This document shows positions 37,954-49,978 of a stretch of 64,000 bases of DNA, piece after piece (the first letter of the stretch is position 1; every line of letters begins with the position of its first letter). Both the position numbers and the translations under genes were made by a program. Source of the DNA: Arthrobacter sp. Hiyo4 (GTDB lineage: Bacteria > Actinomycetota > Actinomycetes > Actinomycetales > Micrococcaceae); assembly GCA_002370555.1 (NCBI GenBank), contig AP014718.1, positions 3,472,001 through 3,536,000 on the forward strand. Direction: 5' to 3'. The notes under the pieces were generated by a model. It worked only from the letters and a program-made list of their open reading frames with translations, did not search any database and had not been told where the DNA came from.

Positions 37954-39937
37954 TCAGGTCTCTTTGGGCAGCTCCTGCGTCTCACGGAGAAGTAGGAGGG
38001 AGCGAAAAACGCGGCGAGTTCCGCCGTCGCGCCCACGGGCAGGACATTGGCCACGTACTGGTCCGGCCGCACCACCACCACCACGCCGCCGCGGTCCAGG
38101 CCCCGGAGCTCGAAGATGTCAGCGGCGGGATCGGTGGCGTAGACCTTCTCGTAGTCCGTCAGCTGGAACGGACCGACCGATGGCTTGAACACTGCCGGGA
38201 CCGCACCGATATCAAGGCTTGTGTGGTCCTGCTGGTAGATGACCTTCACATCGAACCACGCGTCCCGGTCAGCTCCCGACGGCGTTGCAGCCAGCGGTGA
38301 TTCCGGCGAGTTCGCGATCCACTCGGCGAAGCCGGAGACGGACGACGGCGGCGCGTGCTGTCCCGCCGTCGGCTGTCCAGCATACGGTTGTCCCGGCGTC
38401 GGATGTTCTGTGGGCGGCGACGCCGTCTGGGGGGCTGCCGCGTCGGCGAAGACGTAGATGCGCCACCGGCCGTCCGCCGTGGCGTGGTGGCCGAGATGCA
38501 TCGGGTTGCCGTCGCACACCCGCACCACGGGCGCGGACTTGAACCGTTTGCCGATGGGGAAGCCGGCGGCCAGGTGCTGGTGCACCGGGTCTGCGGTAAT
38601 CATGGACGGCGTGTACTGGGTCATAAACCCCGCGGGGAACTCGGCGGTGCTGACGTAGAAGTCCTCAAGCTCGGAGGGGTTCGCAAACTCCTCCGGCTTC
38701 TTCGCCATCATGGTGGACCACTCTTTGTCGAAGTCGATCAGGTTCTTCGCCACCACTTGGCGCTCGGCCGAGTACGTGGCCAGCAGGCTTGCCGGGCTGC
38801 GGCCCTCAAGCACATGGCCGAGCTTCCAGCCGAGGTTGAAGCCGTCCTGCAGCGAGACGTTCATGCCCTGGCCGGCCTTGGCGCTGTGCGTGTGGCAGGC
38901 ATCGCCGGTGATGAACACGCGGGGTGTGCGCGTCCCGCGCTGGTCCGGAAGGACGTCGTCGAACCTGTCCGTGAGGCGGTGGGCAACCTCATACACGCTG
39001 TGCCAGGCGACGTCGCGGACGTCCAGGGTGTACGGGTGCAGGATGGTGTTCGCATGGCTGATGATCTGCTCGATGGTGGTGCTGCGCACGGCCCGCGGCC
39101 CTCCGGCGCGATCTCGCCGAGGTCAACGTACATGCGGAAGAGGTGGCCGCCTTCGCGCGGAATCAGCAGGATGCTGCCGCCCGCACCGGACTGGATGGCA
39201 CATTTTGTGCGGATGTCGGGGAAGTCGGTGACGGCGAGGACGTCCATGACTCCCCACGCGTGATGGGCCTGGTCGCCGGCCATGGTGCAGCCGATCGATT
39301 CGCGCACCTTGCTGCGTGCGCCGTCCGCGCCGACGACGTACCTGGCGCGGACCACAAGCATTTGGCCCTCCTCAGGTCCTGAAGTGTGGACGAGCCTCAC
39401 GGTGACGGGGTAGTCGCCGTCGCCGACTTCGAGGCTGCGGAACTCGTAGCCGTAGTCGGGCGACATCCGCACAGGCGCGTTGGCCATGTACTCGGCGAAG
39501 TAGTCCAGCACACGGGCCTGGTTGACGATCAGGTGCGGGAACTCGCTGATGCCTGTGGGGTCGTCAGGCGTGCGGGCGGCGCGGGCGATCCGGGAATGGT
39601 CGGCGGGATCCGGTTTCCAGAACGCCATTTCGGTGATGCGGTACGCCTCCGCGATGATGCGCTCCGCGAACCCGAACGCCTGAAAGGTTTCGACGCTGCG
39701 GGCCTGGATACCGTCTGCCTGGCCGATGACAAGCCGCCCGGGGCGGCGCTCCACGATGCGCGTGGTGACGCCGGGAAACCGGGAGAGCTGGGCCGCAGTG
39801 AGCATGCCCGCGGGGCCGGTGCCCACGATGAGCACGTCCACTTCGTCGGGAAGTTCGCCAGGCCGATCCAGGCCGACGCCGGATGCTGGCTGGACCCTAG
39901 GGTCACCGGATACGTAACCGTGGTGGTGGAACTGCAC
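37954..39937 (-). CDS. FAD-dependent aromatic monooxygenase, phenol hydroxylase type (two frameshifts)
   Basis: About 661 residues. The FAD-binding domain has VDVLIVGTGPAGMLTAAQLS (GxGxxG), the DG motif VVGADGARSKVR and RVFITGDACHTHSAKAGQGMN. The C-terminal thioredoxin-like domain of phenol 2-monooxygenase / 3-hydroxybenzoate hydroxylases ends VVVVRPDQYVANVLP. A base is lost near 39080 and another near 37998; with the latter restored the protein ends RETQELPKET at TGA 37954 and does not run on into pheA. An insertion of Pro/Thr/Gly-rich sequence (about 38380-38450) is unusual. Start GTG 39937 follows GAGGAAAG. Probably hydroxylates a phenolic compound; an operator-like repeat lies upstream. 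Confidence 0.82.
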
Positions 39938-39973
39938 GGGCTTTCCTCACTTCGTTGTGTGGCTGGCACTTTT

Positions 39974-39992
39974 GAGTTCGATAATAGAACTC
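39974..39992. promoter_or_regulatory. operator-like repeat upstream of monooxygenase
   Basis: GAGTTC-n7-GAACTC, perfect 6-bp arms, 37 nt before the monooxygenase start; a weaker related sequence GTTCCATATACGAAT follows at 39996-40010. The A/T-rich centre flanked by GTTC/GAAC recalls IclR-family operators of aromatic degradation genes. No such regulator is encoded in this window. Confidence 0.5.
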
Positions 39993-40093
39993 TGCGTTCC
40001 ATATACGAATCATGCCCTGAAGTGGGATTCTACGCGGCCGTGATGCAAGCCACAACCGGCCCCTTGGGCCGTTTGCCCGGATCGCCGGAGACA

Positions 40094-40540
40094 CTACCCT
40101 ATCGCCGGCGCTACCGACGTTCCCGAGCTGAACTGGCGGCGGGCCCAGCGGGCGAGTTTTTTTCCTTTGCCCTTCCACCAGTTGTCCTCGTCCTTGTCGT
40201 GGTGCAGGCGGAAGATGATGGCCACCATCACGAACATTGACATGGCAACGTCCATCCAGGACCAGGCCAGCGCGTCGATCAGCACGCTCATGCCGGCGGC
40301 GATGATGGACGGAACGGCCAGCGTCCGGAAGACCGTGCTGGCCACGTAGCGCCGGTGCGACCTCGGCACGGACAGCGCCCGCACCATGTCAAAGCACATG
40401 CACACCACCACGAGGGCCTGACCGGCGGCAAGCAGGATCAGCCCCACACTGGACCCTGCGAACATAACGACTGATGAACCAAACACGAGAAACCCCCAGA
40501 GGCTCGAACCCTGCGCTGTGAGACCCAGCTGCGGTTCCAT
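40094..40540 (-). CDS. small four-helix membrane protein of unknown function
   Basis: 148 residues with hydrophobic segments at about 15-40, 41-55, 72-92 and 94-112, then a basic cytoplasmic tail (HHDKDEDNWWKGKGKKLARWARRQ). Intact. Not recognised. It lies between the divergent promoter region of the monooxygenase and the end of the urea transporter operon, from which it is separated by 75 nt. Confidence 0.5.
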   Translation of the reverse strand: MEPQLGLTAQGSSLWGFLVFGSSVVMFAGSSVGLILLAAGQALVVVCMCFDMVRALSVPRSHRRYVASTVFRTLAVPSIIAAGMSVLIDALAWSWMDVAMSMFVMVAIIFRLHHDKDEDNWWKGKGKKLARWARRQFSSGTSVAPAIG

Positions 40541-40615
40541 TCAAGCCAGTGGGGGTGGTCCCGTCACGAGTAGTGAGTACTCGCTTTTCAGCACCAGACA
40601 AGCATTGTTCTCTCC

Positions 40616-41310
40616 TCAGATGAGCATCGCCCGCCGTACATTGCCCGCCGATCCGGCGCCGCCGGCTCCCGAGGAGGAAACCCTTCCGGCCGAAAGGACG
40701 TAGTAGCTGTCCGCGGCATGGAGGGCAAATCCGATGTGCTGCTCCACCAGGAGGATGCTCATGCCGTTGCGCTGGGACAGCTTGAGGATGGTCGCTTCGA
40801 TCTCGGCTACAACGTTTGGCTGGATGCCTTCGGTTGGTTCGTCCAGGATCAGAAGGCGCGGCCCGGTGATCAACGCCCGGGCTATGGCAAGCTGCTGCCG
40901 CTGGCCCCCCGACAACAGCCCGGCCCGCCGTGCCAGCAGCGGCCGGAGCGCGGGAAACAGATCGAGGCCTCTGCCACGCGTTCATTGCCGTTCCTGCGCC
41001 CGTCCGCGATGAGCTGCAGATTTTCCATAACGGACAGCTGCCCGAATGACTGCTGGCCCTGCGGTACATAGGCCATGCCCCGCGCCACCCGCTGGTGTGG
41101 GCGGAGGGCCGAGATATCCTCCCCGTCCAGGGTGATGCGTCCGGCCATGGGTTTGAGGAGCCCGACGACGGCGCGCAACAGCGTCGTTTTGCCTGCGCCG
41201 TTGTGCCCCAGAACCGAGACTACGGCTCCCTCCCGGACGGTCATGCTCACCCCGGAGATCACCTGCGTACGGCCGTAACCGGTCTGCAGATTTTCGATTT
41301 CGAGCATCAT
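40616..41310 (-). CDS. urtE: urea ABC transporter ATP-binding subunit UrtE (one frameshift)
   Basis: About 231 residues. Walker A GHNGAGKT, signature LLSGGQRQQLAIARAL, Walker B LLILDEPTEGIQPNVVAEIE and the His-switch VEQHIGFAL. The sequence YGRTQVISGVSMTVREG fits the LivF-like UrtE. One base is lost near 40974 (AGAGGCCTCGATC). The start ATG 41310 (or 41307) overlaps the urtD stop. It supplies ATP hydrolysis with UrtD for the UrtBC channel. Confidence 0.87.
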
Positions 41311-42110
41311 TGGCCTTCCGTTGCCGAGGTCCCCAGGTACACGTCCTGCACCTTCTTGTCGGCCTGCACCTGCGCTACGCTTCCCTCACTGAGGACCTTG
41401 CCTGCGGCAAGGACAGAGACCGATGTGGCGAACTCCCGGACGAAGTCCATATCGTGCTCAATAACGAGGGTGATCCGGTTGGCTGCGATGCGGCGCAGCA
41501 GCTCGCCGGTTTCCCCGCGCTCGTCCTGGCTCATCCCCGCGATTGGCTCGTCCAGGAGGAGCACGTCCGAGTTCTGCACCAGGAGCATGCCGATTTCCAG
41601 CCACTGCTTCTGTCCGTGGGCGAGGATGCCCGCCTTCTTGTCCGCCGCGCCTGCCAGGCCGATGATTTCCAGGGCCTCTTCCACGGCTGGTTCCACGGAG
41701 TTCCGGCGGCGGAGCATCTGCAGCGGGCTGCGGCCGGAGCCGGCAGCGATGTCGAGGTTCTGGAGTACGGAGAGGTTCTCAAACACGCTTGCGGTCTGGA
41801 ACGTGCGCCCCACACCCAGCCGGGCGATCTTGTGCACTTTGCGGCCGAGGATCTCTGTGCCGGTGTGGTTCACCGATCCCGTAGCCGGCACCAGCCCGGT
41901 GATGGCATCAATTACCGTCGTTTTCCCGGCACCATTGGGTCCGATCAAGAACCGCAGGTCGCCCTGGATCACATCAAGGTCGACGTTGTCCACAGCGAGG
42001 AAGCCGTCAAAGGAAACCGAGAGGTTACGGACTTCAAGGTACTTTGGCCGGCCGCGGCGCCAACCCCCAGCCTGGGGCTCCCCGTCAGGGAGCAGCGTGG
42101 GCGTCATCAT
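41307..42110 (-). CDS. urtD: urea ABC transporter ATP-binding subunit UrtD
   Basis: 267 residues, intact. LivG-like ATPase: Walker A LIGPNGAGKTTVIDAITG, signature ILAHGQKQWLEIGMLL (AHGQ in place of SGGQ, characteristic of UrtD), Walker B VLLLDEPIAGMSQDE and switch VIEHDMDFV. Its ends overlap urtC and urtE by 4 nt each, showing tight operon packing. Confidence 0.93.
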   Translation of the reverse strand: MMTPTLLPDGEPQAGGWRRGRPKYLEVRNLSVSFDGFLAVDNVDLDVIQGDLRFLIGPNGAGKTTVIDAITGLVPATGSVNHTGTEILGRKVHKIARLGVGRTFQTASVFENLSVLQNLDIAAGSGRSPLQMLRRRNSVEPAVEEALEIIGLAGAADKKAGILAHGQKQWLEIGMLLVQNSDVLLLDEPIAGMSQDERGETGELLRRIAANRITLVIEHDMDFVREFATSVSVLAAGKVLSEGSVAQVQADKKVQDVYLGTSATEGQ

Positions 42111-43262
42111 CTGCTGACCTCCTCAGGCTTGGTGGCTCGCTCTTCAACGTCGGGATCTGGCGCGTCGGGATCTGGCGCGTCGGGCGGCGCTACGGGATCT
42201 AACGCTTCGGGCCGCGTTCTGCGCCGCCTGCCCAGCAGCGCCGGCAATGAGGCAAGCCCGCCCGGCATAAACCCGATGACCAGGACAAACAGCAGTCCCT
42301 GGAAATACACCCAGAAGGACGGGAAAGTGGATGACAGGCTGGACTGGGCCGCGGCGACGCAGACGGCGCCGAGGACCGGCCCCAGGAGGGTGCCGCGGCC
42401 GCCGATTGCGACGCCGATAAGGAATGCGATAGACGGGATCACGCCCACGTCCGCAGGCGAGATGATCCCGACGATCGGGACGAACAGCGCCCCGGCAACT
42501 CCGGCCAAGACAGCGGCCACCACGTAGATGACGGTTTTGACGGTCGCCGGATCGTAGCCCAGGAAGCGGACGCGCTCCTCCTGGTCCCGGACCGCCACCA
42601 GCAGCTCGCCGAAACGGCTGTGCATCAGCTGCCGGGCAATGGCGAGCGACAGCAGTAGGACCACCGCCGCGATCATGTACAGCATGAGCTTGTTGTTCGG
42701 GTCCTTCAGGTCAAAACCGAAGAAGGACCGGAATCCGTTCAGTCCGTTGGACCCTCCGGTTGTAGCCTGGTGGCCAATCAGGAACACGGCGAAGGCCGCC
42801 GCCAGCGCTTGGCTGAGAATCGCAAAATAGGCACCTTTGACGCGGCGCTTGAAGATCGCCAAGCCCAGGACGAGTGCTACCAACCCCGGAACCAGGACCA
42901 CGGCGAGGAGCGTCACTGCGGGGCTCCGGAACGGTTCCCACCAGCGGGGAACCTCGCCGCTGCCGTAGAGGGACATAAAGTCCGGCACCCCGGAGCCGCC
43001 GAAGAGCGATGCATCGGCCAGCTTCATGTGCATGGCCATGATGTAGGCCCGAGTCCGAAGAACACCCCCTGGCCCAAGGTCAGCATGCCGCCGCGTCCCA
43101 CGCCAGGCCGATGCCGACTGCCACGATGGCAAAGCAGAGGAACTTACCCAGCAGGCCGAGGCTGAACGCCGGAAGCACCGCGGGTGCAACGCCCAGGAGC
43201 AGGACCGCACCAAGGGTGAATCCGGCCACGGTTCCGAACCGCCCGCGCAACAGGCTTTTCAT
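42107..43262 (-). CDS. urtC: urea ABC transporter permease UrtC (two frameshifts)
   Basis: About 385 residues, LivM-like membrane permease. Segments: KFLCFAIVAVGIGLAW, then GGMLTLGQGVFFGLGAYIMAMHMKLAD after correction, FAVFLIGHQATTGGSNGLNGF, and GVIPSIAFLIGVAIGGRGTLLGPVLGA. Bases are lost near 43100 and 43052. The tail has an Asp-Ala-Pro repeat from near-identical 15-bp units (about 42150-42190). ATG 43262 overlaps the urtB stop (ATGA). Confidence 0.88.
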
Positions 43263-44141
43263 GCCAGGCTCCTTGTTTTGAGGCTGAAGATGCCCTGCGG
43301 CCGAAGCTGGAGGAACACCACAACCAGGATCAGGATCAGGACCTTGCCGATGCTGGCCGTCGTCGAGTACTCGAAGACGGACTGCAGCACTCCCAGGGCA
43401 AAGGCAGCGATGACGGCCCCTTGACCTGGCGGATACCCCGGCCACCACCACCAGGAAGGCATCCACTATGTAGTTGGCGCCGAGGTACGGGCTTGTGGAA
43501 CCTATGAGAGTGACCGCGACGCCGGCGATGCCGGCCAGGCCCGAACCGATAAAGAAGGTCAGTTGGTCGCTGCGCCGGGTTGACACCCCACTCGTTTCCG
43601 CGAGGTCCCGGTTCAGCACAACGGCCCGGATACGGCGCCCCAGCGGCGTGGCCTTCAGGAGGAGGACCAGGCCGGCGAGGCACAGCAGCGAGAGCCCCAG
43701 GATAAAGAGCCGGGTCAGCGGGATGGGAGCGCCCAGCAACTCGATGTTCCCCTGCAGCCACCCCGGTGCGCGGACATCGACGCTGGGTGCCCCGAAGAGG
43801 TCACGTGCGGCCTGCTGCAGGATCAGGGCCACCCCGAAAGTGACCAGGAGGGTGTCCAGGGGCCGGTGGTACATGCGGCGCAACAGCACCGCTTCGAGCG
43901 CCAGCCCCAGGACACCTCCCACCAGGAAGCCTGCGGGAATGGACACCAGCAGCGATACGCCGGCGTCGGAGATGGCCTGCTGGACCACAAAGGCCGTGTA
44001 GGCCCCGGCCATCATGAACTCGCCGTGGGCCATGTTGATGACCCCCATCTGGCCGAAGGTCAACGACAGTCCCAGTGCCGCCAGGAGCAGCACGGAGCCG
44101 AGGCTGAGTCCGGCGAACATCTGCCCTATCAGGAGTTCCAT
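43259..44141 (-). CDS. urtB: urea ABC transporter permease UrtB (two frameshifts)
   Basis: About 294 residues, LivH-like. Motifs: GQMGVINMAHGEFMMAGAYT, the periplasmic-facing YHRPLDTLLVTFGVALILQQ, and LGANYIVDAFLVVVAGG followed by KGAVIAAFALGVLQSVFEY. Bases are lost near 43440 and 43423 in G-runs. Starts at ATG 44141, 34 nt after urtA. Forms the urea channel with UrtC. Confidence 0.88.
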
Positions 44142-44175
44142 TCCAGCAGGCCTTTCCTCGATGTTTCCGCGGCCG

Positions 44176-45440
44176 TTACTTGGCCAGGTCTTTGGCCCAG
44201 TCGTAAGTGGCCAGGAACGGATCCGGTTCAACCGCCGCGGGCGATGACCACACCGTGTCGATCAGGCCCTCCGCGTTGATCTTGCCGATGCGGGGGTCTT
44301 GGTGATGTGGTTGTTCTCCCCGTTGACCGTAACCAGGCCCTCAGGCGCCTCGAAGGTCACCCCGTCCGCGGCTGCCTGCACCTTGTCCACCTCAAAGGAT
44401 CCCGCCTTCACTACCATTGCCGTCCAGAGGTACAGGGAGGTGTAGGCGGCTTCCATGGGGTCGCTCGTTACGCGCTCGGTGCCGAACTTCGCCTTGAACG
44501 CCGCGACGAACTTCTTGTTGGCCGGCGTGTCCAGGGTCTGGTAGTAGTCCCAGGCAGTCAGCTGGCCTTCGACGTTGTCCAGGCCGACGCCGGGGACTTC
44601 CTCCTCGGCGATGGACACGGAGACCACGGGCATGCTGTCCGCCGTCAGGCCCACGCTCTTGTACTGGCGGAAGAAGGCCACATTGCTGTCGCCGTTGAGG
44701 GTGTTGAAGACCGCGTCGGCCTTGGAGTCCCTGACTTTGTTAACGATGGTGGAGAATTCCGTGGAGCCCAGCGGGGCGTACTCCTCGCCGAGGACTTCGA
44801 TGCCCTTGGCCGCTGCGTAGGCCTGGATGATTTTGTTGGCTGTTCGCGGGAAGACGTAGTCACTGCCGACCAGGAACAGGGACTTGGTTCCCTGCTCGGC
44901 CAGGTAGTCCAACGCCGGGATGATCTGCTGGTTGGTGGTGGCGCCGGTGTAGAAGATGTTCTTCGACGACTCCAGGCCCTCGTACTGCACCGGGTAGAAC
45001 AGCAGCGCGTCGTTGGCCTCAAACACCGGGAGCATCGCCTTGCGGCTCGAGGAGGTCCAACCGCCGAATACCGCGGCCGTGCAGTCCTGCTGGATCAGTT
45101 TCCCGGCGCGCTCCGCGAACTTGGTCGGTTCGCTGGCGCCGTCCTCGCTGATGACCTCGAGCTGCTTGCCCAGGACACCGCCGGAAGCGTTGATTTCTTC
45201 GGCAGCCAGGGACAGGGAGTCGAAGACTGTGCTCTCGCTGATGGCCATGGTGCCGGACAGCGAGTTGATGAACCCGACTTTGATGCTGCTGCCCGAGGTG
45301 TCCAGACAGGAAGTGCCGCTGCTGGCGGTGGAGCCTGCGGACGCCGGATCCGCGATCTGGCTACCGCAGCCTGCCAGGACAGTGGCCATGCCGGCTGCCG
45401 CCAAGGAATAGAAAGCGCGTTTGGTGACCGAAACCCTCAT
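44176..45440 (-). CDS. urtA: urea ABC transporter substrate-binding lipoprotein UrtA (one frameshift)
   Basis: About 421 residues. A lipoprotein signal ends at VLAGC. The binding domain shows [40 protein letters not shown] and [21 protein letters not shown], highly typical of UrtA/FmdD urea or short-amide binders. One base is lost near 44300; with it the protein ends YDWAKDLAK at TAA 44176. First gene of urtABCDE; no urease genes are in the window, so urea hydrolysis must be encoded elsewhere. Confidence 0.92.
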
Positions 45441-45535
45441 GTGTACCTGCTTCTCACTCCGCCGTTGCGCTGGGCACCGGCTCGCCTCCGAGGTCCGTCA
45501 GAAGTGACCCCTTGCGATGAACGTAGGAGCGAATT

Positions 45536-45671
45536 GTTTCAGCGCCTGCCCGGTTGGTTTCGAGACGGTTTCGGGGCGCTCGCCGGGCCGGCCGGGAGTT
45601 GAGGCGCACGGCAGGCGTGCGGGAGAAAACCGCGGGAAAGCGGGCCCTGGGAGAGTTAACCTGCGGGAAAC
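45536..45671 (-). promoter_or_regulatory. candidate GlnR-type sites upstream of urtA
   Basis: GAAAC (minus strand) occurs at 45568-45572, 45557-45561 and 45536-45540, spacings 11 and 21 bp. On the plus strand TTAAC-n6-GAAAC lies at 45656-45671, close to the GTnAC-n6-GAAAC form of GlnR boxes. GlnR control of urea uptake is established in other actinobacteria; here it is an inference. The remaining 45441-45810 contains the urtA leader and no gene. Confidence 0.35.
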
Positions 45672-45810
45672 CTGCCACGGCGTAACTTTGGCCCGGTGGC
45701 CGGACATAATCCGGTCCGGGCGCCGCGAAACCGGTCTCACCTGCGGCTATGCGCAGCACCCGAGCGGCGGGCAGGGCTTTTTATGCGTCGGCCGACTGCC
45801 TGAGTGGCGA

Positions 45811-46236
45811 CTATTCACCCAGCGCCCTGGGCCGCCAGACCACCACGGCTTGGGAGCGCGCACGGGGGCGCTGGCCCCGGGCCAGGCTGACCACATCGCC
45901 GGCGGCACCGGCCGCGAAGATCCGCGAATCAAGCGGATCACGACGGCGGCCCAGCTCCTCGGTCAGCTCGCCCACCCTGCGCTGCAGCGCGGCCACGTGG
46001 TTCTCGAGCTCAAGGATCCGTTTGATGCCTTCGAGCGAGACGCCTTCGTGGGACAGCCGCTGGACTTCGCGCAGCATGTTGATGTCCCGCTGCGAGTAGC
46101 GGCGAGACTTCCCCGGCGCCCGGCTGGGCGAAACAATGCCCAGCCGGTCATACTGCCGGAGCGTCTGCGGGTGCATGTCTGCCAGTTCAGCCGCGACGGA
46201 GATCACGAAGATCGGCTGGTCAGCGCTGATGTCCAC
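45811..46236 (-). CDS. hspR: heat-shock repressor HspR (MerR family)
   Basis: 141 residues, intact. MerR-type HTH: FVISVAAELADMHPQTLRQYDRLGIVSPSRAPGKSRRYSQRDI, then a dimerisation coiled coil (VSLEGIKRILELENHVAALQRRVGEL). HspR binds HAIR inverted repeats with DnaK as co-repressor. Last gene of dnaK-grpE-dnaJ-hspR, 15 nt after dnaJ. Two HAIR sites lie at the dnaK promoter, so the loop is closed within this operon. Confidence 0.93.
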   Translation of the reverse strand: MDISADQPIFVISVAAELADMHPQTLRQYDRLGIVSPSRAPGKSRRYSQRDINMLREVQRLSHEGVSLEGIKRILELENHVAALQRRVGELTEELGRRRDPLDSRIFAAGAAGDVVSLARGQRPRARSQAVVVWRPRALGE

Positions 46237-46251
46237 GGTCTGCTCCGTTGC

Positions 46252-47226
46252 TTAGAGCCGAGCCTTGGCGGCCAAGCCTTCACGGACATCGGCGTCGGCC
46301 GTGGCTTCGGCAAAGGCCTTCACGGCCGCTTCGGCTTCCTTGTTCAGGTTCTTCGGAACCGCGACGTCGATGGTCACCAGGAGATCGCCGGTGACCTTGG
46401 AGGTCTTCACGCCGTGGCCTTTGACCCGCAGCGTACGCCCCGAGGGCGTGCCGGCCGGAACGCGGACCTTGACGGTCGCGCCGTCGATGGTGGGGACCTG
46501 GATGTCGGCGCCCAAGGCAGCTTCCGGGAAGGTGACCGGCACGTGGATGCGGAGGTTGTCGCCGTCGCGCGTGTAAAACTCGTGGGGCTTGACGGACACG
46601 GCCACCATGAGGTCGCCGTTGCCGGCAGGTCCTGGCTGGCCCTTGCCGCGGACGCGCACTTTCTGGCCGTCCTTGATGCCGGCGGGAACGCGGACGTCGA
46701 TGACGTCACCGCTGGGTTCGCGCAGGCCGATGGTGGTGCCGCGGATGGACCCGGCGAAGGAAATGCTGGTGGTCGCCGTACGGTCGGCACCCTTCGAAGG
46801 CGGCCGCTGGAAGCCGGTCTGGCCGCCGAAGCCGCCGCCGCCGAACAGGTCAGCGAACTCTGGCGGAATGCCGCCGGAGGTACTGAACCCGCCTGCGTGC
46901 CGCCCCGCGTTTCCGGTGAACAGGCCGCCGAACATGTCCTCGAAGCCGCCGTTGCCGCCGCCGGCACCGCCAGGGGCAAAGCGCGCGCCGCCGCCCATGG
47001 CCCGGATGGCGTCATACTGCTGGCGCTCGTCCGGATCAGACAGCACGGAATAGGCCTCGGAGATGTCTTTGAACTTCTTCTCCGAGGCAGCGTCCCCCGA
47101 GTTGGTGTCCGGGTGGTGCTGGCGGGCAAGTTTCCGGTAGGCCTTCTTGATGTCGGCGTCGGAAGCGTCCTTGGCGATACCAAGGATCGCGTAAAAGTCC
47201 TTGTCCACCCAATCCTGGCTAGCCAA
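46252..47226 (-). CDS. dnaJ: DnaJ-family co-chaperone without zinc finger
   Basis: 324 residues, intact. J domain with HPD at 38-40 (ARQHHPDTNSG), a Gly/Phe-rich region (about 75-140), and C-terminal substrate-binding domains (GIKDGQKVRVRGKGQPGP, VRVPAGTPSGRTLRVKGHG). The four CxxCxGxG zinc-finger repeats of classic DnaJ are absent, so it is CbpA-like, the form usual in the HspR operon of actinobacteria. It stimulates DnaK ATPase. GAAAGGAAA precedes ATG 47226. A strong stem-loop lies between grpE and this gene. Confidence 0.93.
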   Translation of the reverse strand: MASQDWVDKDFYAILGIAKDASDADIKKAYRKLARQHHPDTNSGDAASEKKFKDISEAYSVLSDPDERQQYDAIRAMGGGARFAPGGAGGGNGGFEDMFGGLFTGNAGRHAGGFSTSGGIPPEFADLFGGGGFGGQTGFQRPPSKGADRTATTSISFAGSIRGTTIGLREPSGDVIDVRVPAGIKDGQKVRVRGKGQPGPAGNGDLMVAVSVKPHEFYTRDGDNLRIHVPVTFPEAALGADIQVPTIDGATVKVRVPAGTPSGRTLRVKGHGVKTSKVTGDLLVTIDVAVPKNLNKEAEAAVKAFAEATADADVREGLAAKARL

Positions 47227-47252
47227 TGGCGTTTCCTTTCAAAAATTTGTGC

Positions 47253-47309
47253 CGAGATGACAGTTCGCGCCAATGTTCTATCGAATCACTGCCGCGAACT
47301 GTCATCTCG
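47253..47309 (-). repeat. perfect 17-bp stem-loop between grpE and dnaJ
   Basis: CGAGATGACAGTTCGCG (47253-47269) and CGCGAACTGTCATCTCG (47293-47309) are exact complements with a 23-nt loop. In the mRNA it is followed within 8 nt by AUUUUU and then the dnaJ ribosome site, so it could partly terminate transcription inside the operon or protect the grpE 3' end. The size and symmetry also suggest a mobile-repeat origin. Confidence 0.7.
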
Positions 47310-47321
47310 ATGGGGCTAATG

Positions 47322-48010
47322 CTACGCAGGGACTGCGACGATTACCTGTGCTGCGCGGAGGACGCGTTCGCCCGACTTGTAGCCGGAGCGGAGCACCTGG
47401 CTGACGGTGTCAACCTCGATGTCCTCGCCCGGCTGCTGGATGAGCGCCTCGTGGATCGTGGGATCGAACTCCACTCCGGTCTCGTCAATGCGGACCAGGC
47501 CGTACGTCTTCAGCGCGTTCTCCAGCTTGTTGGCGATCGCGGCGAACGGGCCGTCGGTCAGGTCACCGTGCTGGCGGGCAGCATCGACGTCGTCCAGTAC
47601 CGGCAGCAGGGAGTTCAGGACGCCGATGACGGCCATCTCCCCTGCCACGGCCCGGTCGCGCTCAACGCGCTTGCGGTAGTTGACGTATTCAGCCTGGAGG
47701 CGGAGGAGATCGTTCTTCAGCTCGGCAGCTTCAGCGTTTCCTGCACCCTGTGCCACCGATTCCTCGGCCGGCACCTCGATGCCGTTCAGGATTTCCTCGG
47801 CCTGGGCGAGTGCATCGCCGTCGGTGTCGACGGGCTCGTCCGCCGGGCCAGATCCGGCCGGGGCGTCAGCCTTACCGGCTGATTCGCCTTCCGGGTGCCG
47901 GCCTGCCCGGTCACCGGATCAACCTTGCGGTTGTCCCGGATGACCGGCTCCTGGTGGCGATCTTCACCGGGTGAGGTGTTGTGTTCTTCCTCGTTACCGT
48001 GGTGCGGCAT
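47322..48010 (-). CDS. grpE: nucleotide exchange factor GrpE (one frameshift)
   Basis: About 229 residues. A long acidic disordered N-terminus is followed by the coiled coil (AAELKNDLLRLQAEYVNYRKRVERDR) and the beta domain signature VRIDETGVEFDPTIHEALIQQPG. One base is lost near 47899. ATG 48010 starts 2 nt after the dnaK stop. It releases ADP from DnaK. Because GrpE is normally essential, the frameshift is good evidence for sequencing error. Confidence 0.92.
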
Positions 48011-48012
48011 GG

Positions 48013-49884
<1,872 letters not shown>

Positions 49885-49925
49885 GTGTTGCTTCCTTCTT
49901 TCCTTGGAAACTTGCTGGCGCTCGT

Positions 49926-49946
49926 GTTGAGCGTTCTGCACTCAAC
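49926..49946. promoter_or_regulatory. HAIR operator 1 (HspR site)
   Basis: GTTGAGC-GTTCTGC-ACTCAAC has 7-7-7 geometry and closely matches the HAIR consensus CTTGAGT-n7-ACTCAAG. It begins just downstream of the -10 element of the dnaK promoter, so HspR bound here would block transcription initiation. Confidence 0.85.
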
Positions 49947-49972
49947 TTTACTCAACGCGCAAGCCATGTCAA
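49945..49972 (-). promoter_or_regulatory. dnaK promoter
   Basis: On the minus strand, a perfect TTGACA (49967-49972) and TAAAGT (49945-49950) are 16 nt apart. The predicted start is near 49938, within HAIR operator 1, leaving a leader of about 55 nt before the dnaK ATG. Confidence 0.75.
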
Positions 49973-49978
49973 TCCAAA

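Noticed and set aside
42149..42190. Mobile or regulatory repeat at the urtC 3' end
   Set aside because: Two 15-bp units encode an Asp-Ala-Pro tail in frame; simple local slippage explains it.
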